Assembly (NCBI GenBank): GCA_030407005.1
Contig: JAUDYN010000009.1
Location: forward strand, 1,860,001 to 1,924,000
Direction of reading: 5' to 3'
Length of the DNA: 64,000 bases
From: Desarmillaria ectypa
Lineage: Eukaryota > Basidiomycota > Agaricomycetes > Agaricales > Physalacriaceae
Shown piece by piece: positions 48,535-59,926 of the stretch. Positions within the stretch are counted from its first letter, which is position 1. Every line of letters begins with the position of its first letter. Both the position numbers and the translations under genes were made by a program. The notes under the pieces were generated by a model, which was not told where the DNA came from, searched no databases, and saw only the letters and a program-made list of their open reading frames with translations.

Positions 48535-48539
48535 TTTTT
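48535..48539 (+). terminator. RNA polymerase III terminator
   Basis: Five T residues immediately after the tRNA discriminator base, the standard Pol III stop signal. Confidence 0.8.
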
Positions 48540-50400
48540 GCGCACTGTAGTGCGGTGACAAGTCTTCCCAACTTATTTGACTTTCTGTCAGCTTCTCAAA
48601 GATTCTAAACTCAGATTGTCTGTTTGAATCTTGAGCCCTCCGAACCGCGTGAATTGTTGTCTTTTTAAGCTTAGATCTATCGCCAATCACGACATACAGT
48701 ATGATGGGCCCCTGCAGGTGATACTATTTTTACAAAAGAGGAAATTTGTGCTCATATATGCTTCCACTTTATATAAATTGCTTAAAAAGTTGGAAATGTC
48801 GTAAAATAACTTTGCGATTATCGAGAGGCTTCATTCCCTCGTGGTGGCGACAGGGAAGCTTGGGTTCGATGGTGGTACTAGTGACGAAGGGTATAGATAA
48901 CCTTTACCTTATAGGAAATAGGAAATAGGAAAGGTGCCGTAGAGCGCGATCGCCGGGAAGGCCGTCTCATCAAGCTTTAGAAGACACGATAAACGATATT
49001 ATTACGCTGGAAGGCGGCAATAGCTTCACCCCCCAACGGTGATCCGGGGTCGCCGACATAACCGAAACGCGACTGGAAGATACATCACTCTGGGAACCCG
49101 CAGTTTGTTATAAAAAGGGCTGCGTCTGCCAAACAATGAAAATTGCGTGACCCAACTTTTAGAAATGTTCCTCTGCAAAAAATAGCAACGACAGCTTCTT
49201 GACCGGGCTTGGAGCAATTGGTTTCACTGAAGACGGTCATGCTTTCGGAGAGCAGTGGGAGGTTATTGACGCCAAAAGAATCGGCCAGACTCTTCTGTTC
49301 TACTTGGATATTGTAGGCGAGGAGTTCGTATTTCGAAAGTTCAATGACAAGGCTGCGGTCCTTGAAGCGAAGAGTCAAAGGTGTATGATACGTAAATCAG
49401 TCGTGAGTTGTGAAGTTCCTGCAATTAAGCATTCTCGTGAAGCCTATGTCCCACTCGTAGATGAACTAAATTCAGCTGCCTCTTGCATATTTGGGTGTCG
49501 ATCTATTAGGAACACTTGACTGCCGGAAACAGAGTGACCCGGACAGCGCCATTCAATGAGCTGAGCAGTGCAGTCCGTAGTAAGCAATCCTCGTCATGCG
49601 TGGTAAGCACAAGTTCAAGTGCCGAAATGTCGTGCATGATACTGTGAAAACTTAGGACGAAGCCTTGACCTTGGTCGCTAGTGAAATCGATCTTGTCGAC
49701 AGGCAGGAGTCTGATGGTGAACCATGCTGTTGTTAAGGAATGGCAGGACGGCTGACGATGAGGTGTAGGCGCCAGAGCACATCCAGGTTTTATTTATTAT
49801 TTAAATTTTTTTAAAAAATTTGGGGGGGATGTACTTATTTTAGGCGGATATCATTTCAGCTCGCGACAACAGTCTCTTCTACGCGACCCTTCCATTCTAC
49901 AAAACATCCCGTGACCCACCGTTATCTTCTGTTGATCGCTTCCATGTAGCCGCCTTCGTCGACATTACCCTCACCTTACGGCTCCTTCGACGCTACTACA
50001 AATGTTGAATGAGCGTATTGATAGGCCTCCAACCGGACAAAAGCGATGGGAGATGCATGAGCTATCCTGATTCCTGTTCCATACAAGAGCGAGGTCATCA
50101 GAGTGGGCGACTAACCAGAGGGAAAATCAAATATACACATTAATAATCTTTTATCATATGCATCTTGAACCACTCTGACCCATCTATTGACTGTCAGTGT
50201 ATCCCGTGCGGACAGCATCCTGGTACATCTGCAAAACCAAGCAGAAAGTTCTGTAAAGAGCTTTCATTTTCCGAAGGCGGTCATCTCTAGGGCTAGAAGT
50301 GCCTAATGCAGAGAGGCGGTGGACATATGGACGTTCATGGATACTGTCCCTGCTGCCGCTGGCCCGAAGGCGAGTTATGATCACAGTTCACATAGTTCTA
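48540..50400. other. Gene-poor region
   Basis: Overlapping open frames on both strands near 49085-49519 (plus: GAIGFTEDGHAFGEQWEVID; minus: MTLRFKDRSLVIELSKYELL) are of similar length, and neither shows a family, so I call neither. A short tandem repeat (gaaatag units) lies near 48913-48929, and an AT-rich homopolymer block (tttaaatttttttaaaaaat then a run of g) near 49795-49830. Confidence 0.35.
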
Positions 50401-50419
50401 TTTTAAATCCCATTTAATA

Positions 50420-51380
50420 CAGGATTTCATCCCGATCCCGGTCAATAGGGAAAACTGTCCTGTCCCAGCGGATGGACTTGTAGATGTTATAGAAAGTGCC
50501 CTCAGTGTAAATTCAATGACGCATCTCATCCAAGACGAAGATTCTTTATCGGTGTGATCGAGTAAGCTAATCTGGTTTCTTAGTGAAGGACCAAGAACCA
50601 ATGACAGCGTTATTGCCAACCTTTCGAGCTCCATTTTTGGGGTATTATCTTGGTTCACTCGGTTTCCATCAGTACCAACGGTTGCTTTACTCCATGCCTC
50701 TGCTTCGACTGTCCAATCATCCCTAAACCCCGATCTGAGAGCTGAGAAATCCGCCTTCCAGCTTCTCATCATCGTAGTGCTTTTCTCTATACTCAGTGTT
50801 CAAGACAGCTCTTCGTCTTGAGTTTGCTTCAACAAGAAAAGGTATCCTTGGAATGCCGTTGCTCGTTCCTGTGGTACGAAGGCTGCCGAAACCCCACAAG
50901 GAACGCTCCAGCGAGCGCTTGGGTAAGAGGATAAACTGGAAAATGGTTAATAAATCTTTTCGTTGGCCCGTATTCACCTTACGATGGTACTTTCCCTAGA
51001 TCCTGTGCGCCGTGCTAGTCGTGTACTACGTTGCAAGACCTCTGAAGCATGATGTAATCGACGCACTCCATCCCCTCATGCCAGAACGAGAGTTTTCTTA
51101 CACCGGTGAATATGTTACTCCTGGCCTATATGCAACTGTCATCACAGCAAGAATCCTCCAAATCATGTTAAACTATCGCAGCCAGGTCTTCGCCGGGAAT
51201 TTCAGGATTTCGGTGTATCTTAATTTGTTGGTCGTGCTTTCTTGGGTTAGTGGGATACGTTCCGGCACTTGTGGGAAGACCCGAGTCGACTTTCCTTCCA
51301 TAACTGTATTGAGTCGGTTGTTTGTATGGTCGAGGCGTTCCAGGCATTTATTTACGTTACAGACGGAGGATGACGAGTAG
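50420..51380 (+). pseudogene. Membrane-protein gene fragment, copy 1 (N-terminally truncated)
   Basis: The coding texture begins near 50420 (DFIPIPVNRENCPVPADGLV), includes one in-frame stop (near 50555), and continues as RFPSVPTVALLHASASTV, SLNPDLRAEKSAFQLLIIVV (membrane segment), LEFASTRKGILGMPLLVPVV, then ILCAVLVVYYVARPLKHDVI (membrane segment), TGEYVTPGLYATVITARILQ and NYRSQVFAGNFRISVYLNLL, ending LQTEDDE at 51380. The last 600 bp are nearly identical to the reverse complement of 57344-58000. The N-terminal cytosolic and first-helix part seen in the other copy is missing here. I do not recognise the family; it is a multi-pass protein with a large extra-membrane domain. Confidence 0.6.
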
Positions 51381-51499
51381 CGAGCATTCAATGATTTTGA
51401 GGCCGAACCAGACCAGATCCTCCGCACGTAACCATAGCTACAGCTGACTACAATCATGCTTTGGAGCTTGCCGAGCGGCCACACTCCTTGCCAGAGTCA

Positions 51500-52720
51500 T
51501 ATCATGGCGGTGGGCTCAGGATAGCCGACATGTTCTCAGGCGGTACCTAGATATGATAAAGTGAACACCGTCCATGATCGCCACGTAGTGATCAGAGAAC
51601 GTACCTATTCCATCAACATCACATAGATGGTCCGCACATCCGTTCTCCAGGAGTCTGCTGCTTCGTCTCGACTCAGCGGAGATCCGTACCGCAGTTCGTA
51701 CAGAATTTTACACGTTTCCCAGCGGTATCCCGCAATCAAAGGATTGTATAGATGACCTACCGCCCAATCCTCGGGATTCGTCGTGGTAAGCCGGACATTC
51801 GGTATTCTTAAACAGATGGTAGAGCTTGTATAATGATTTCAATCAGTCGCTCACTTGAACCGCACACTCAAAGCAAGTACTCGAGCTAAGCCCCCAAGGA
51901 TTGAGCCCAGGATTGCTGCATATGATAATGGTAGCATCCAGCATTTACTGAATGCGAAAAGGGTCAACAGAAGTATGGCTTGCAACTCGATAAATTACAA
52001 ACCCTCATCCAGCGTCTGGTACACGAACATTCCATAATCCACGACTTCGGGCAGCGTGATCTTCCTGCCGTTCTGGTGGAGAAAAAGGCATCAGGTTCGT
52101 CCGAACCACTGGCAGGGTCGATAACTTTAATGCCTGGTACAAACAAGAATTCTTGACATCATCAAGGTCTACAAGTCCGCCTGGCGTTACGCGGTCGCTG
52201 TTCGACCAGATGAATTCTACTTTGTCGTTGACGCTGATCTCCGAGAGTGTCAAGCGCAGGCTAGCTTTCTCTCGTGACTCGAGGAAAGTTGAGAGCATCT
52301 GTGGACACTTGGGACGGAAACCCTAAAGCATCTGTGATTTTATATCGTTATATCGAAATCTGGGGTTTGATTCGACTCTGGCCTTGATAGCAGCCTTGGT
52401 TTGGATCTCACGTTTTTCCTCGTTGAATGCGACGACGAAGGAGAGAAAGGTAGTAGTGACCAGGCGGTTTACCGCAGCGCCCTAGATAAGGTACTGAGGT
52501 TCTTTCTTCTTGTCAATAGTTGAGACAAGGATACTGACTTGAAACTCAGAAGACGCAGAAATATTTTCGAGCTCACGGAACAATGACTCGAGATTGTCCG
52601 CATGATACTTGGATGTCGCCACGGTCAATCATATTCCCTGGGGAGTCTAATCGTGCGGGAAAATCGAAAGTCTAAACGGTCTCTTAACCATTAGTGATCC
52701 TTCTGAAACTTGAAGGAAGC
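51500..52720 (-). pseudogene. Second decayed copy of family A
   Basis: Collinear, diverged copy of the region at about 660-1980, in the same orientation. Matching islands include the stretch around 51620-51720 (780-860 in the first copy), 51805-51890 (970-1060), and 52380-52660 (1640-1920). Minus-strand reading gives MLSTFLESREKASLRLTLSE and SVNDKVEFIWSNSDRV, parallel to REISGLTSVLSELSVDKKAE in the first copy. Open frames are short and out of phase, so neither copy is intact. Family and function unknown. Confidence 0.5.
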
Positions 52721-52900
52721 TTGTTCCTAGACAATCGGCTCAGTTGAAGGAGCTCGAAGAAGGGCACACTGGTTGGCACATCTAGTAGAAGTCTAGGTGA
52801 AACACGTTGGGACCCCTCACTCGAATCTAAAGCCTATCGGTAAAGGTCAACGTGCGAGAGGAGACATTGTTTGTCGGCTTGGAAGGGTCCTAAGTGGTCC

Positions 52901-53389
52901 TCAGCGTAGATCCCTCAGGTAACAGAGAGTGTTGCAACGTACCCAGGATACTTTAACATTTAGAAAGCCTATTTGAACCGGTGTTGACATCACCATACAA
53001 AGAAGCGAGGGCTGCAGGTGCCCATTTGTTGCAGTAGGCAGCGGTATCTCGAGGATTGAAGGCTTTATTGTAAATGACACCGTCAAAGTCCTATGTCGAA
53101 GGATGGTGCCTCCGCCTGGGAAGTCAATGAATTCAGGAGGAGACATGTGACGAGGCGCCTCTGGGGTGATCGTGATGGGTCGAGACAAATTCATGAAGGC
53201 GATATTGAAAGGCAATGAGATCTTAAGAGCTGGACGAGATGAGAGGACAACGTGGCAGTCACTGGCATGTTCAAAATATGTTCGATTGGGTGTTGTTGTT
53301 TTGATTATCCAGAAACGTAAATGTATTCCTTGGTAGTCGCTGTACAAACAGTGTTTACGTGATGTGCTTCCTGCAGACAAAGCGATCAA
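52901..53389 (-). CDS. Hypothetical protein, single open frame of 162 codons
   Basis: One of the longer open frames in this gene-poor stretch (MIALSAGSTSRKHCLYSDYQ). It has a beta-rich look (PSILEIPLPTATNGH) and no membrane segment or signal peptide. No family is recognised, no introns could be placed, and the supporting evidence is length alone, so it may be spurious. Confidence 0.25.
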   Translation of the reverse strand: MIALSAGSTSRKHCLYSDYQGIHLRFWIIKTTTPNRTYFEHASDCHVVLSSRPALKISLPFNIAFMNLSRPITITPEAPRHMSPPEFIDFPGGGTILRHRTLTVSFTIKPSILEIPLPTATNGHLQPSLLCMVMSTPVQIGFLNVKVSWVRCNTLCYLRDLR

Positions 53390-54008
53390 TTTCTAACATA
53401 TCTTATAAGGAGCACACTACGCACCGGAATCTTCCACCGCAGTGTCCCAAGAAGCAAAGCACGACTTTTCAAAACGCGGTATCGTCGCTGCTCATAACAC
53501 CAATATTTGTATGCATACAAGATGGACTGTAAAGATCTGGAGAGTCGAAAGGAAACAAAAAAGTGGCATAGATGGATAACGATGATGAAAAAAGAAAAAA
53601 GGAAATAGCTGGGAGGTAACTAGTGGGAGAGTCATATTCACAGTCCGCCAGAAATCCATCCCGATATGAATCGAGTGCAATTCGCAAACTCGTTCGGAGT
53701 AGAGAGGTATGTACCACTGGCTAATTATCCATTTGTGGTGGGTCCTCCGTTCTGATGAGACCGAATTCCAATGGAGAAAACGGCCCGACCAAAGATCCGA
53801 GAAAGGTGCTCCGGTTGCGTATCGTATGCTAGCGACGCCATAACCTTGAGGGCAAAAGAACAGAGAAGATAGACACTGCTATAATCAATCTCAGCTGGAA
53901 AGAGCACTAGTCAGGACCGGTTAAAAAGTAGATGTAGCTGTGGACTTACCAGGCCACGGAAAGTTGTAAACCGGTTCCGGTAATGCGAATTGGTTCCGCT
54001 GAGTACCC
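53390..54008. other. Spacer with short minus-strand open frames
   Basis: Frames at 53907-53725 and 53717-53469 (minus) contain hydrophobic stretches, but no family signal or splice structure is convincing. Confidence 0.3.
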
Positions 54009-55313
54009 CTACGGGTCGGGTTCTAGCTTCTCTCCTCTAGCGAGTACCCTCACAACTTTGCTAGGCTGAGAAACCATTTCCATCATCGCCAAGACAGCAG
54101 GTGATCGTTCAACCAGTCCCCCTTTGGATGAATCAATGACGCCACCGTTGGCCGGACCCCGACGGCCTTTATTCACAGCAATCCTCTTCGGACGTTCCTC
54201 TTCGGAAGAGCTGCGAGCATTTCCACTCGGTGCAGGAGCGGCCGTAGACTTGACGTCAATGACTTCGAGACCCGCACGTGCAGCCCAGTGAGCCACAAGG
54301 GACCCACTACACCTGGGTTCATGCTTGCTGTAGTTGTGTTGGGTGGGTGCTGGAAGTGGAACTGGTGTGAGTGCGGACTCGGTAGGCGATTCGGAGAGCG
54401 TCACGGGCACCAGCTGAGGCGAGAGACTCTGGGATGTCGTGCAGACTGCGACAATTACCTTCGGATCGGTCACTTTCGAGGACGGAACAGTCTTCTGAGC
54501 ATGCTCGACTTCCCAACGAGCACTGCAAATGGTTCGACGGACCCATTCCGGAGAAACATGGGAACTGTGGGTTGCGGCATCCGTAATCGAGTCTTCGGAA
54601 AGTGTACCGTCCTTGAAGGAAATCTTGTCCCAGAGTACAAATGCATCGTCTTGTTGAACTCGAATGCGAGAATTGGTACCGACTTGAGCCTCGAGTATTC
54701 TGGATGCAGCTCTGGCTCGCTGAGCAAGCGTAGTGGACCCTTTCTTCAGAAGATCAAGAGTATTCAGGGCTGACAAATTATTAGCTACAGAAAGTGACAG
54801 ATGACAGTAAACGCACCTTCGAGGGGTACGATGACGACTTCCTCTCTGCCGTTCCTACACCACTTCTTCAAGTTGTCCAGCGCATGGACCAGAACGCTAG
54901 CATCAACGATGATAATGTCGGCATCCTTCTCATGCTTCTCTTCGCCTACAAAGCGCCTCTTCGGGGGCACAGAGTCCAAGTTCCTGCTACCACGAGGTCC
55001 GGCGTCTCTCTCCTTGGGCGGAACGTCGCCACCTCTCCTCCGATTGTTGGCCTTTCCATTCGGAGAGCTTGCACCGCGCTTGTGCGGAGGTGTCGCCAAG
55101 CGTGGAGATGTTTGCTTCCTGTCCCGCCAGTTGCCTGAGGCAGGTCCGTTCGATACGACTGTCTTCTCCAGCTGTTCGACCTGGTGATTCAAGAATGCAG
55201 CACCGAGGGCACGAGACATTGCTACTTTGTTCGCAGTAGCAGTCGATCCCTGTGAAGAATATTGAGCAATAGAAAATATCAGCGAGAAAGTAGCTTACTT
55301 TTGTGTCCGCCAT
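54009..55313 (-). CDS. PIN-domain-like protein
   Basis: Three exons read on the minus strand: MADTK, then after a 46-bp intron GSTATANKVAMSRALGAAFL and the rest, then after an intron near 54771-54817 ALNTLDLLKKGSTTLAQRAR. The centre shows a PIN-like core: IIIVDASVLVHALDNLKKWC (first Asp, hydrophobic strand and helix) and REEVVIVPLE, where the second exon ends. The linker before it is basic and disordered (PPHKRGASSPNGKANNRRRG). The C-terminal part is Ser/Pro-rich and ends ARGEKLEPDP at 54009. PIN domains are metal-dependent ribonucleases or RNA-decay adaptors (yeast Nmd4, Smg6); which one this is cannot be decided from the sequence. The later acidic residues of the active site were not located with certainty. 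About 400 residues. Confidence 0.7.
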
Positions 55314-55483
55314 CGTGGTTCACTGACAAGCGAATCGGAATTGGAGTTGGACGTTAACGAGGTTTGCTGACACAGCATTACGTCACATGATTCAGCTGCT
55401 GTGTATTTCCATTTATAGGTCGATAACCTTTTGGCGTTAACCGACTACTGCATCGATACAAGTAAACTTGGATTGAATCTACG

Positions 55484-56222
55484 ATGGAGGAGCCGACAGA
55501 CAAAGAATGGAGTCTTCAAATTGAGCATGTATTTCGTGTCGATTCCAATCATAATGTTGAACCTCAGGATATTGCGGTCCGCCCAAGTCCCGAAATTCAG
55601 CAATTCTTGGAAGATCAAGGAGAGGTGAGCCCGCATGCGATATTCGGACACGTTGCTGATGCCGGACCCGACAGTCTACACAGCATATTTTACGAATTCC
55701 TGTAGTAAAGCCTCCGTCAGTTGATGATTCTTTACCCCTTACCCATTATTTTATCTCGTAAGCGAGCCGAGACATAACTTGATGTTCTTTTTACTTACAA
55801 AACTCTAGTTCTTCCCACAACACGTACTTGCTATCCCGTCAGCTAGCGGGCCGCTCTTCTCCTGCGTCCTATACCCACGTCCTGACTCGGAACGGGCGTT
55901 GTGTGGAAATCGACGTCTGGCCTAGTGCGAACGGGCTAATTGTCACCCATGGCCATACATTTAGCAAGTCTGTGTCATTCCAAAGTGTCTGTGTAGCTAT
56001 TGGAGATGCCATACAATCAGGGGACTGGCCCGTCCTGGTCAGCCTGGAATGTCATGTCAACATCCAAGGTCAGGAAGAACTGGTCCGTGTCATGAAGAGC
56101 GCCTGGGGCGACAAGCTTGTCGACAAGAAGCTCGAAGGGATCGACGATGACACAGTTACTCCCAGGGACGTCCGTGGACGAATCCTTCTGATGGTAGAAT
56201 ACTACCCTCCTCCATCCAGCGA

Positions 56223-56258
<36 letters not shown>

Positions 56259-57139
56259 TTCGTCCGATATATCCTCCGACGAAGGTTCGCGTATCTCTGA
56301 TGACTGCACGAAAATATCCCCCGAACTTGCGTCGCTTGGCTACTACACCCGAAGCATGAAACCCAGATCTGGCTGGCAACACGAGCGGCTTGCCAACCCG
56401 CGTCACATCCTCATCAACGTCTCTGAGTCTTCCATCTCAAGCCTCCTTCCTCACTCTCTCTCAACACTCGTCGACCACGGACTCCACCATCTCCGACGCG
56501 TTTTCCCCAAAGGCACCCGCATCACCTCAACCAACATGGACGTTCTCAAGTGCTGGCGTAACGGCACACACGTCGCCTCTCTCAACTGGCAGCATTACGA
56601 CAGTAGCATGCAGATCAATGAAGGAATGTTCGTCGGAACCGGTGGGTGGGTCCAAAAACCCGGCGGCTTGGGATGCCCGCAAGATGGAAAAGTCAAGCTC
56701 GTCGGAGAAATCATAGGCGTTAGCTCGTTGCCCCCTCCGAACGATCGCGAAGGAAAGGAATACAAGGCATATGTCAGCGCACAACTGCTCCACTGCAACG
56801 GGGACAAGAAATGGAAGTCCAAGTCTATCAAAGTCAAGGACGTACCAGGCCAGGGCGCCGATATCATATGGAATCAGACGTTCGAATGGGAATTTGACGC
56901 CGATGAGCTTGCATTTGTGAGGTACGACACTTGGTTATCTCTGTCCTGCCTCAAGATGGTCAACCTGTTGTAGGCTTTGCATCAAGCAAGATGAATTTGG
57001 CAAGGACGACAAGATCGTTGTTTTCTGTGCGCGTTTGGTTCACTTACAACAAGGATGGCGGTTCATTAGGATGCTCGGTATGACCGGAAAGAATTCTGGC
57101 GCGACTCTTCTTGTCAGATTTACGATTTCTGCTAACTAG
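55484..57139 (+). CDS. PLC1: Phosphoinositide-specific phospholipase C, compact form
   Basis: Hydrolyses phosphatidylinositol 4,5-bisphosphate to IP3 and diacylglycerol at the plasma membrane. Start [20 protein letters not shown]. Introns lie at about 55625-55680 and 55758-55809, plus one near 56922-56973. The X domain has the catalytic [12 protein letters not shown] (His-Asn), CVEIDVWP (Glu, Asp), THGHTFSK (second His) and LVSLECHV (Glu). The X-Y linker contains a polyserine run ([16 protein letters not shown]). The Y domain reads [38 protein letters not shown] and [14 protein letters not shown]2 domain follows ([27 protein letters not shown]). The C-terminal exon ends LVRFTISAN at 57139. 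There is no PH or EF-hand domain: only about 70 residues precede the X domain. The product is about 480 residues, shorter than usual. Confidence 0.88.
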
Positions 57140-57343
57140 GATGCTTGTTAACAGTCGGTTGCTAAGCACCCTTGTGGATAATATTCCGGGCCTATCTTGT
57201 AACTATTGTATTAACTACAAATCTTTGCCATAAGGGCATTTGTACACGCGGTTGTCAAATCTTCCATTTCAGTGAGAACACCGTAGCAAACGAAATTCTA
57301 CATTCATAAAACCGATGTCGAAGCATTGAATAGTACAAGCTCG

Positions 57344-58597
57344 CTACTCGTCATCCTCCGTCTGTGACGCAAATAAATGCCTGGAATGCCTCGACCATAC
57401 AAACAACCGACTCAATATAGTTATGGAAAGAAAGTCGACTCGGGTCTTCTCACAAGTGCCGGAACGTATCCCACTAACCCAAGAAGCACGACCAACAAAT
57501 TAAGATACACCGAAGTCCTGTAATTCCCGGCGAAGACCTGGCTACGATAGTATAACATGATTTGGAGGATTCTTGCTGTGATGACAGTTGCACGTAGACC
57601 GGGAGTAACATACTCACCGGTGTAAGAAAACTCTCGTTCTGGCATGGGGGATGGAGTGTGTCGATTACATCACGCTTCAGAGGTCTTGCAACGTAGTACA
57701 CGACTAGCACGGCGCACAGGATCTAGGGAAAGTACCATCGTAAGGTGAACACGAACAAACGAAAAGATTTATCAGCCATTTTCCAGTTTATCCTCTTATC
57801 CAAGCGCTCGCTGGAGCGTTCCTTGTGGGTTTTCGGCAGCCTTCGTACGACAGGAACGAGCAATGGCATCCCAAGGATACCTTTTTTCGTTGAAGCAAAT
57901 TCAAGACGAAGAGCTGTCTTGAACACCGAGTATAGAGAAAAGCACTACGATGATGAGAAGCTGGAAGGCGGATTTCTCAGCTCTCAGATCGGGGTTCAGG
58001 GATGATCCTCCAGCCAGGGCAGAGGCGCGGAGTAAAACACCGGTGATCCTGATGGAAACGGTGTGAACCCGAGTGAACCAATATAACATTTTTATCTTTG
58101 AGACCCACTCCATGGAAGGCGATATCGGAATAGAGAGGAGTGTAGAGCAAATTTTTATCGCCTTTAAGGTATCTGTCGTAGTTTTCATCATATTTATGGA
58201 CCAATTGATAAAGGCCTAGGGTTCCCTTATTACTCGTGTCGAGAGGAAGTCGGAAAGTGATGTAGTCCGGATACTCCCCGTCGTCTATAGTAGAAGACAG
58301 TCTTTTCCATTCCTCCTCCTCTTCACGTAACCAGACGGAAACAGCAATATCGAACTGCTGGTCGTCGTCAATCAGCGGTCGCACAACCGCTTGGTCCTCC
58401 AAGGAACCATTGCGATATAGAGCCCTGTGAGAATGGCGCGCCTTGTCTACAAAAGGGATGTCGAACTTGTGAATTGTCATGAAAACAAGCAAAGGTATCA
58501 AAAGACCGAGGGCGACCGCGGACCATTTGCGGCAGCTACGCGCTGACTTTTTACGATGCGGTGGTGCTCCTGGGCCGAGCGAGGGAGTAAGAGGCAT
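57344..58597 (-). pseudogene. Membrane-protein gene fragment, copy 2 (inverted)
   Basis: Reverse-strand copy of the family at 50420-51380. It retains the N-terminus (MPLTPSLGPGAPPHRKKSAR), the first membrane helix (ALGLLIPLLVFMTIHKF), and an acidic region (FDIAVSVWLREEEEEWKRL), then PLYSDIAFHGVGLKDKNV. After that the phase changes and part of the middle domain present in copy 1 is missing. The C-terminal 600 bp (57344-58000) are nearly identical to copy 1: LEFASTKKGILGMPLLVPVV, then GEYVTPGLRATVITARILQI. Each copy therefore keeps parts the other lost. Neither looks functional. Confidence 0.65.
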
Positions 58598-59189
58598 TTT
58601 CGGTTGATGAAGAAGACATGAATAAAGACACAATGCCACATTGTTCCCTTGAATTGCTTTTGAATGCCTTCCAGCGCTTCATACTTTGGAGGCATCCCGG
58701 TCCAGTTCATGTGTGACTGTGCGGCTGATCAACTTTGCTCAATTATATTACCAGTTTGAAGAGTGAGAAACCTGTACAGAATGACTGATTACTGATTCAT
58801 CGTTTCAGATTTATTTCAACCCCACCAGTTAGTGTTTGTAGGACTGTCAATTCCTCAAATTCTGTTATAGTAGTAATTTGCCTGAGCTAAGCACGCCGCG
58901 TTGAATCAGCTGCGGCCTCTTATGTCCCTAGGAAGATTGTTCTGAACACATAGGGATACATCCGCACCTCATTTTTAGTTGTTCTGTTATTCTTTAACAA
59001 CAGCATGCTCCATAGTCAGATTGCCGCCCATCTGAAGACTCGAGAGAAGCGATTCACGGAGGCAGTGAAAACAACGAGTGAAGAGAAGACGTGCGCTTTT
59101 TTGGTCGCGACAGACGTAGCGACGCCGGTGGTCAACAAAGTCAAGCTGAGAGGTTCATCTTTCTACTATGTGCATTGACTGAAGGGGTA
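58598..59189. other. Spacer, no gene supported
   Basis: A 57-codon frame at about 59006-59179 (MLHSQIAAHLKTREKRFTEA) is amphipathic and basic but has no family signal. Confidence 0.3.
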
Positions 59190-59850
59190 TGGGAGCTGTC
59201 TTCCTTTGGTCTGCCATTGATGCGCAGCAATGCTTACTTTTTGTCCAGCCGCTGAAGCCAAATGCAATCTTCGGTCGTCCTGTATAGCATCAATAATTGG
59301 CGGTTGATCTAGCTTTGAGTCCATCGCCGAGAGTGGGGAGCAGAGTCCATAACGGGATGCTTTCCTTTGATATCGTATTATGCCGCTGGTCAACAGCTGC
59401 TCGACTGATGTGCTGGTGGACCCGCGGTGACTGGCTCGTCTTGCATGGAGACTTTACTGATATCCGTATCTGCTGTATTGAAGCTTCAGAATGTGACCAG
59501 GATATACACACAGTACTTCTGTCACTCATCAGCCTTTACTACTCTTTATCGATAAAGATCATGGTTTGCCTCTCCGCTGATGGTCTTGCTTCCCACCCGA
59601 TGGTCTAGATGAACGAAACGCGTTCAGCATAGATTTAATTTATCGTAGTTGGACTGGGTTATACGGTCGCTCGTTGTGAATTTAACATCGTCGTCGTCAT
59701 TACTCGCAGTTATCGAAGGAGGGACAGAGGGCTGAAATAATCCCCCGTAAACAAACCTTTCTACGGCGGGGATGAGGTCGCGTTGAGTGTGTGGGTTGAA
59801 ATGAAAAGTTCGGGAAAGCTCGGTCCGGCTATGTATCCAAGGGGGCATCT
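59190..59850 (-). pseudogene. Inverted relic of the LTA4H-like gene
   Basis: Reverse-strand sequence matching the first exons and upstream flank of the gene at 2554. Matching pieces are ITQSNYDKLN (parent TQSNYDKVY), the exon starting FNTADTDISKVSMQDEPVT (parent FDTADLDISKVSVQDEPVT), YDIKGKHPVMDS, and YRTTEDCIWLQRLDKK. The start codon has become ACG, stops are in frame, and introns are still recognisable though altered. The upstream CGA-rich stretch is also copied. It therefore arose by DNA duplication, not from mRNA, and is dead. Confidence 0.8.
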
Positions 59851-59926
59851 TGGAAGTGAAACTCTACGAGCATTCTATCTCTTCCCTTCATGATTCCGAC
59901 TAACATGAGCCATTGGCAGCATTTCC

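Noticed and set aside
49085..49519. Overlapping open frames on both strands
   Set aside because: Both are similar in length and neither has a family, splice structure or clear coding bias, so I could not choose one.
54288..55187. Plus-strand open frames of 161 and 128 codons opposite the PIN gene
   Set aside because: The minus strand carries the splice-consistent gene with a recognisable core; the plus frames lack any.
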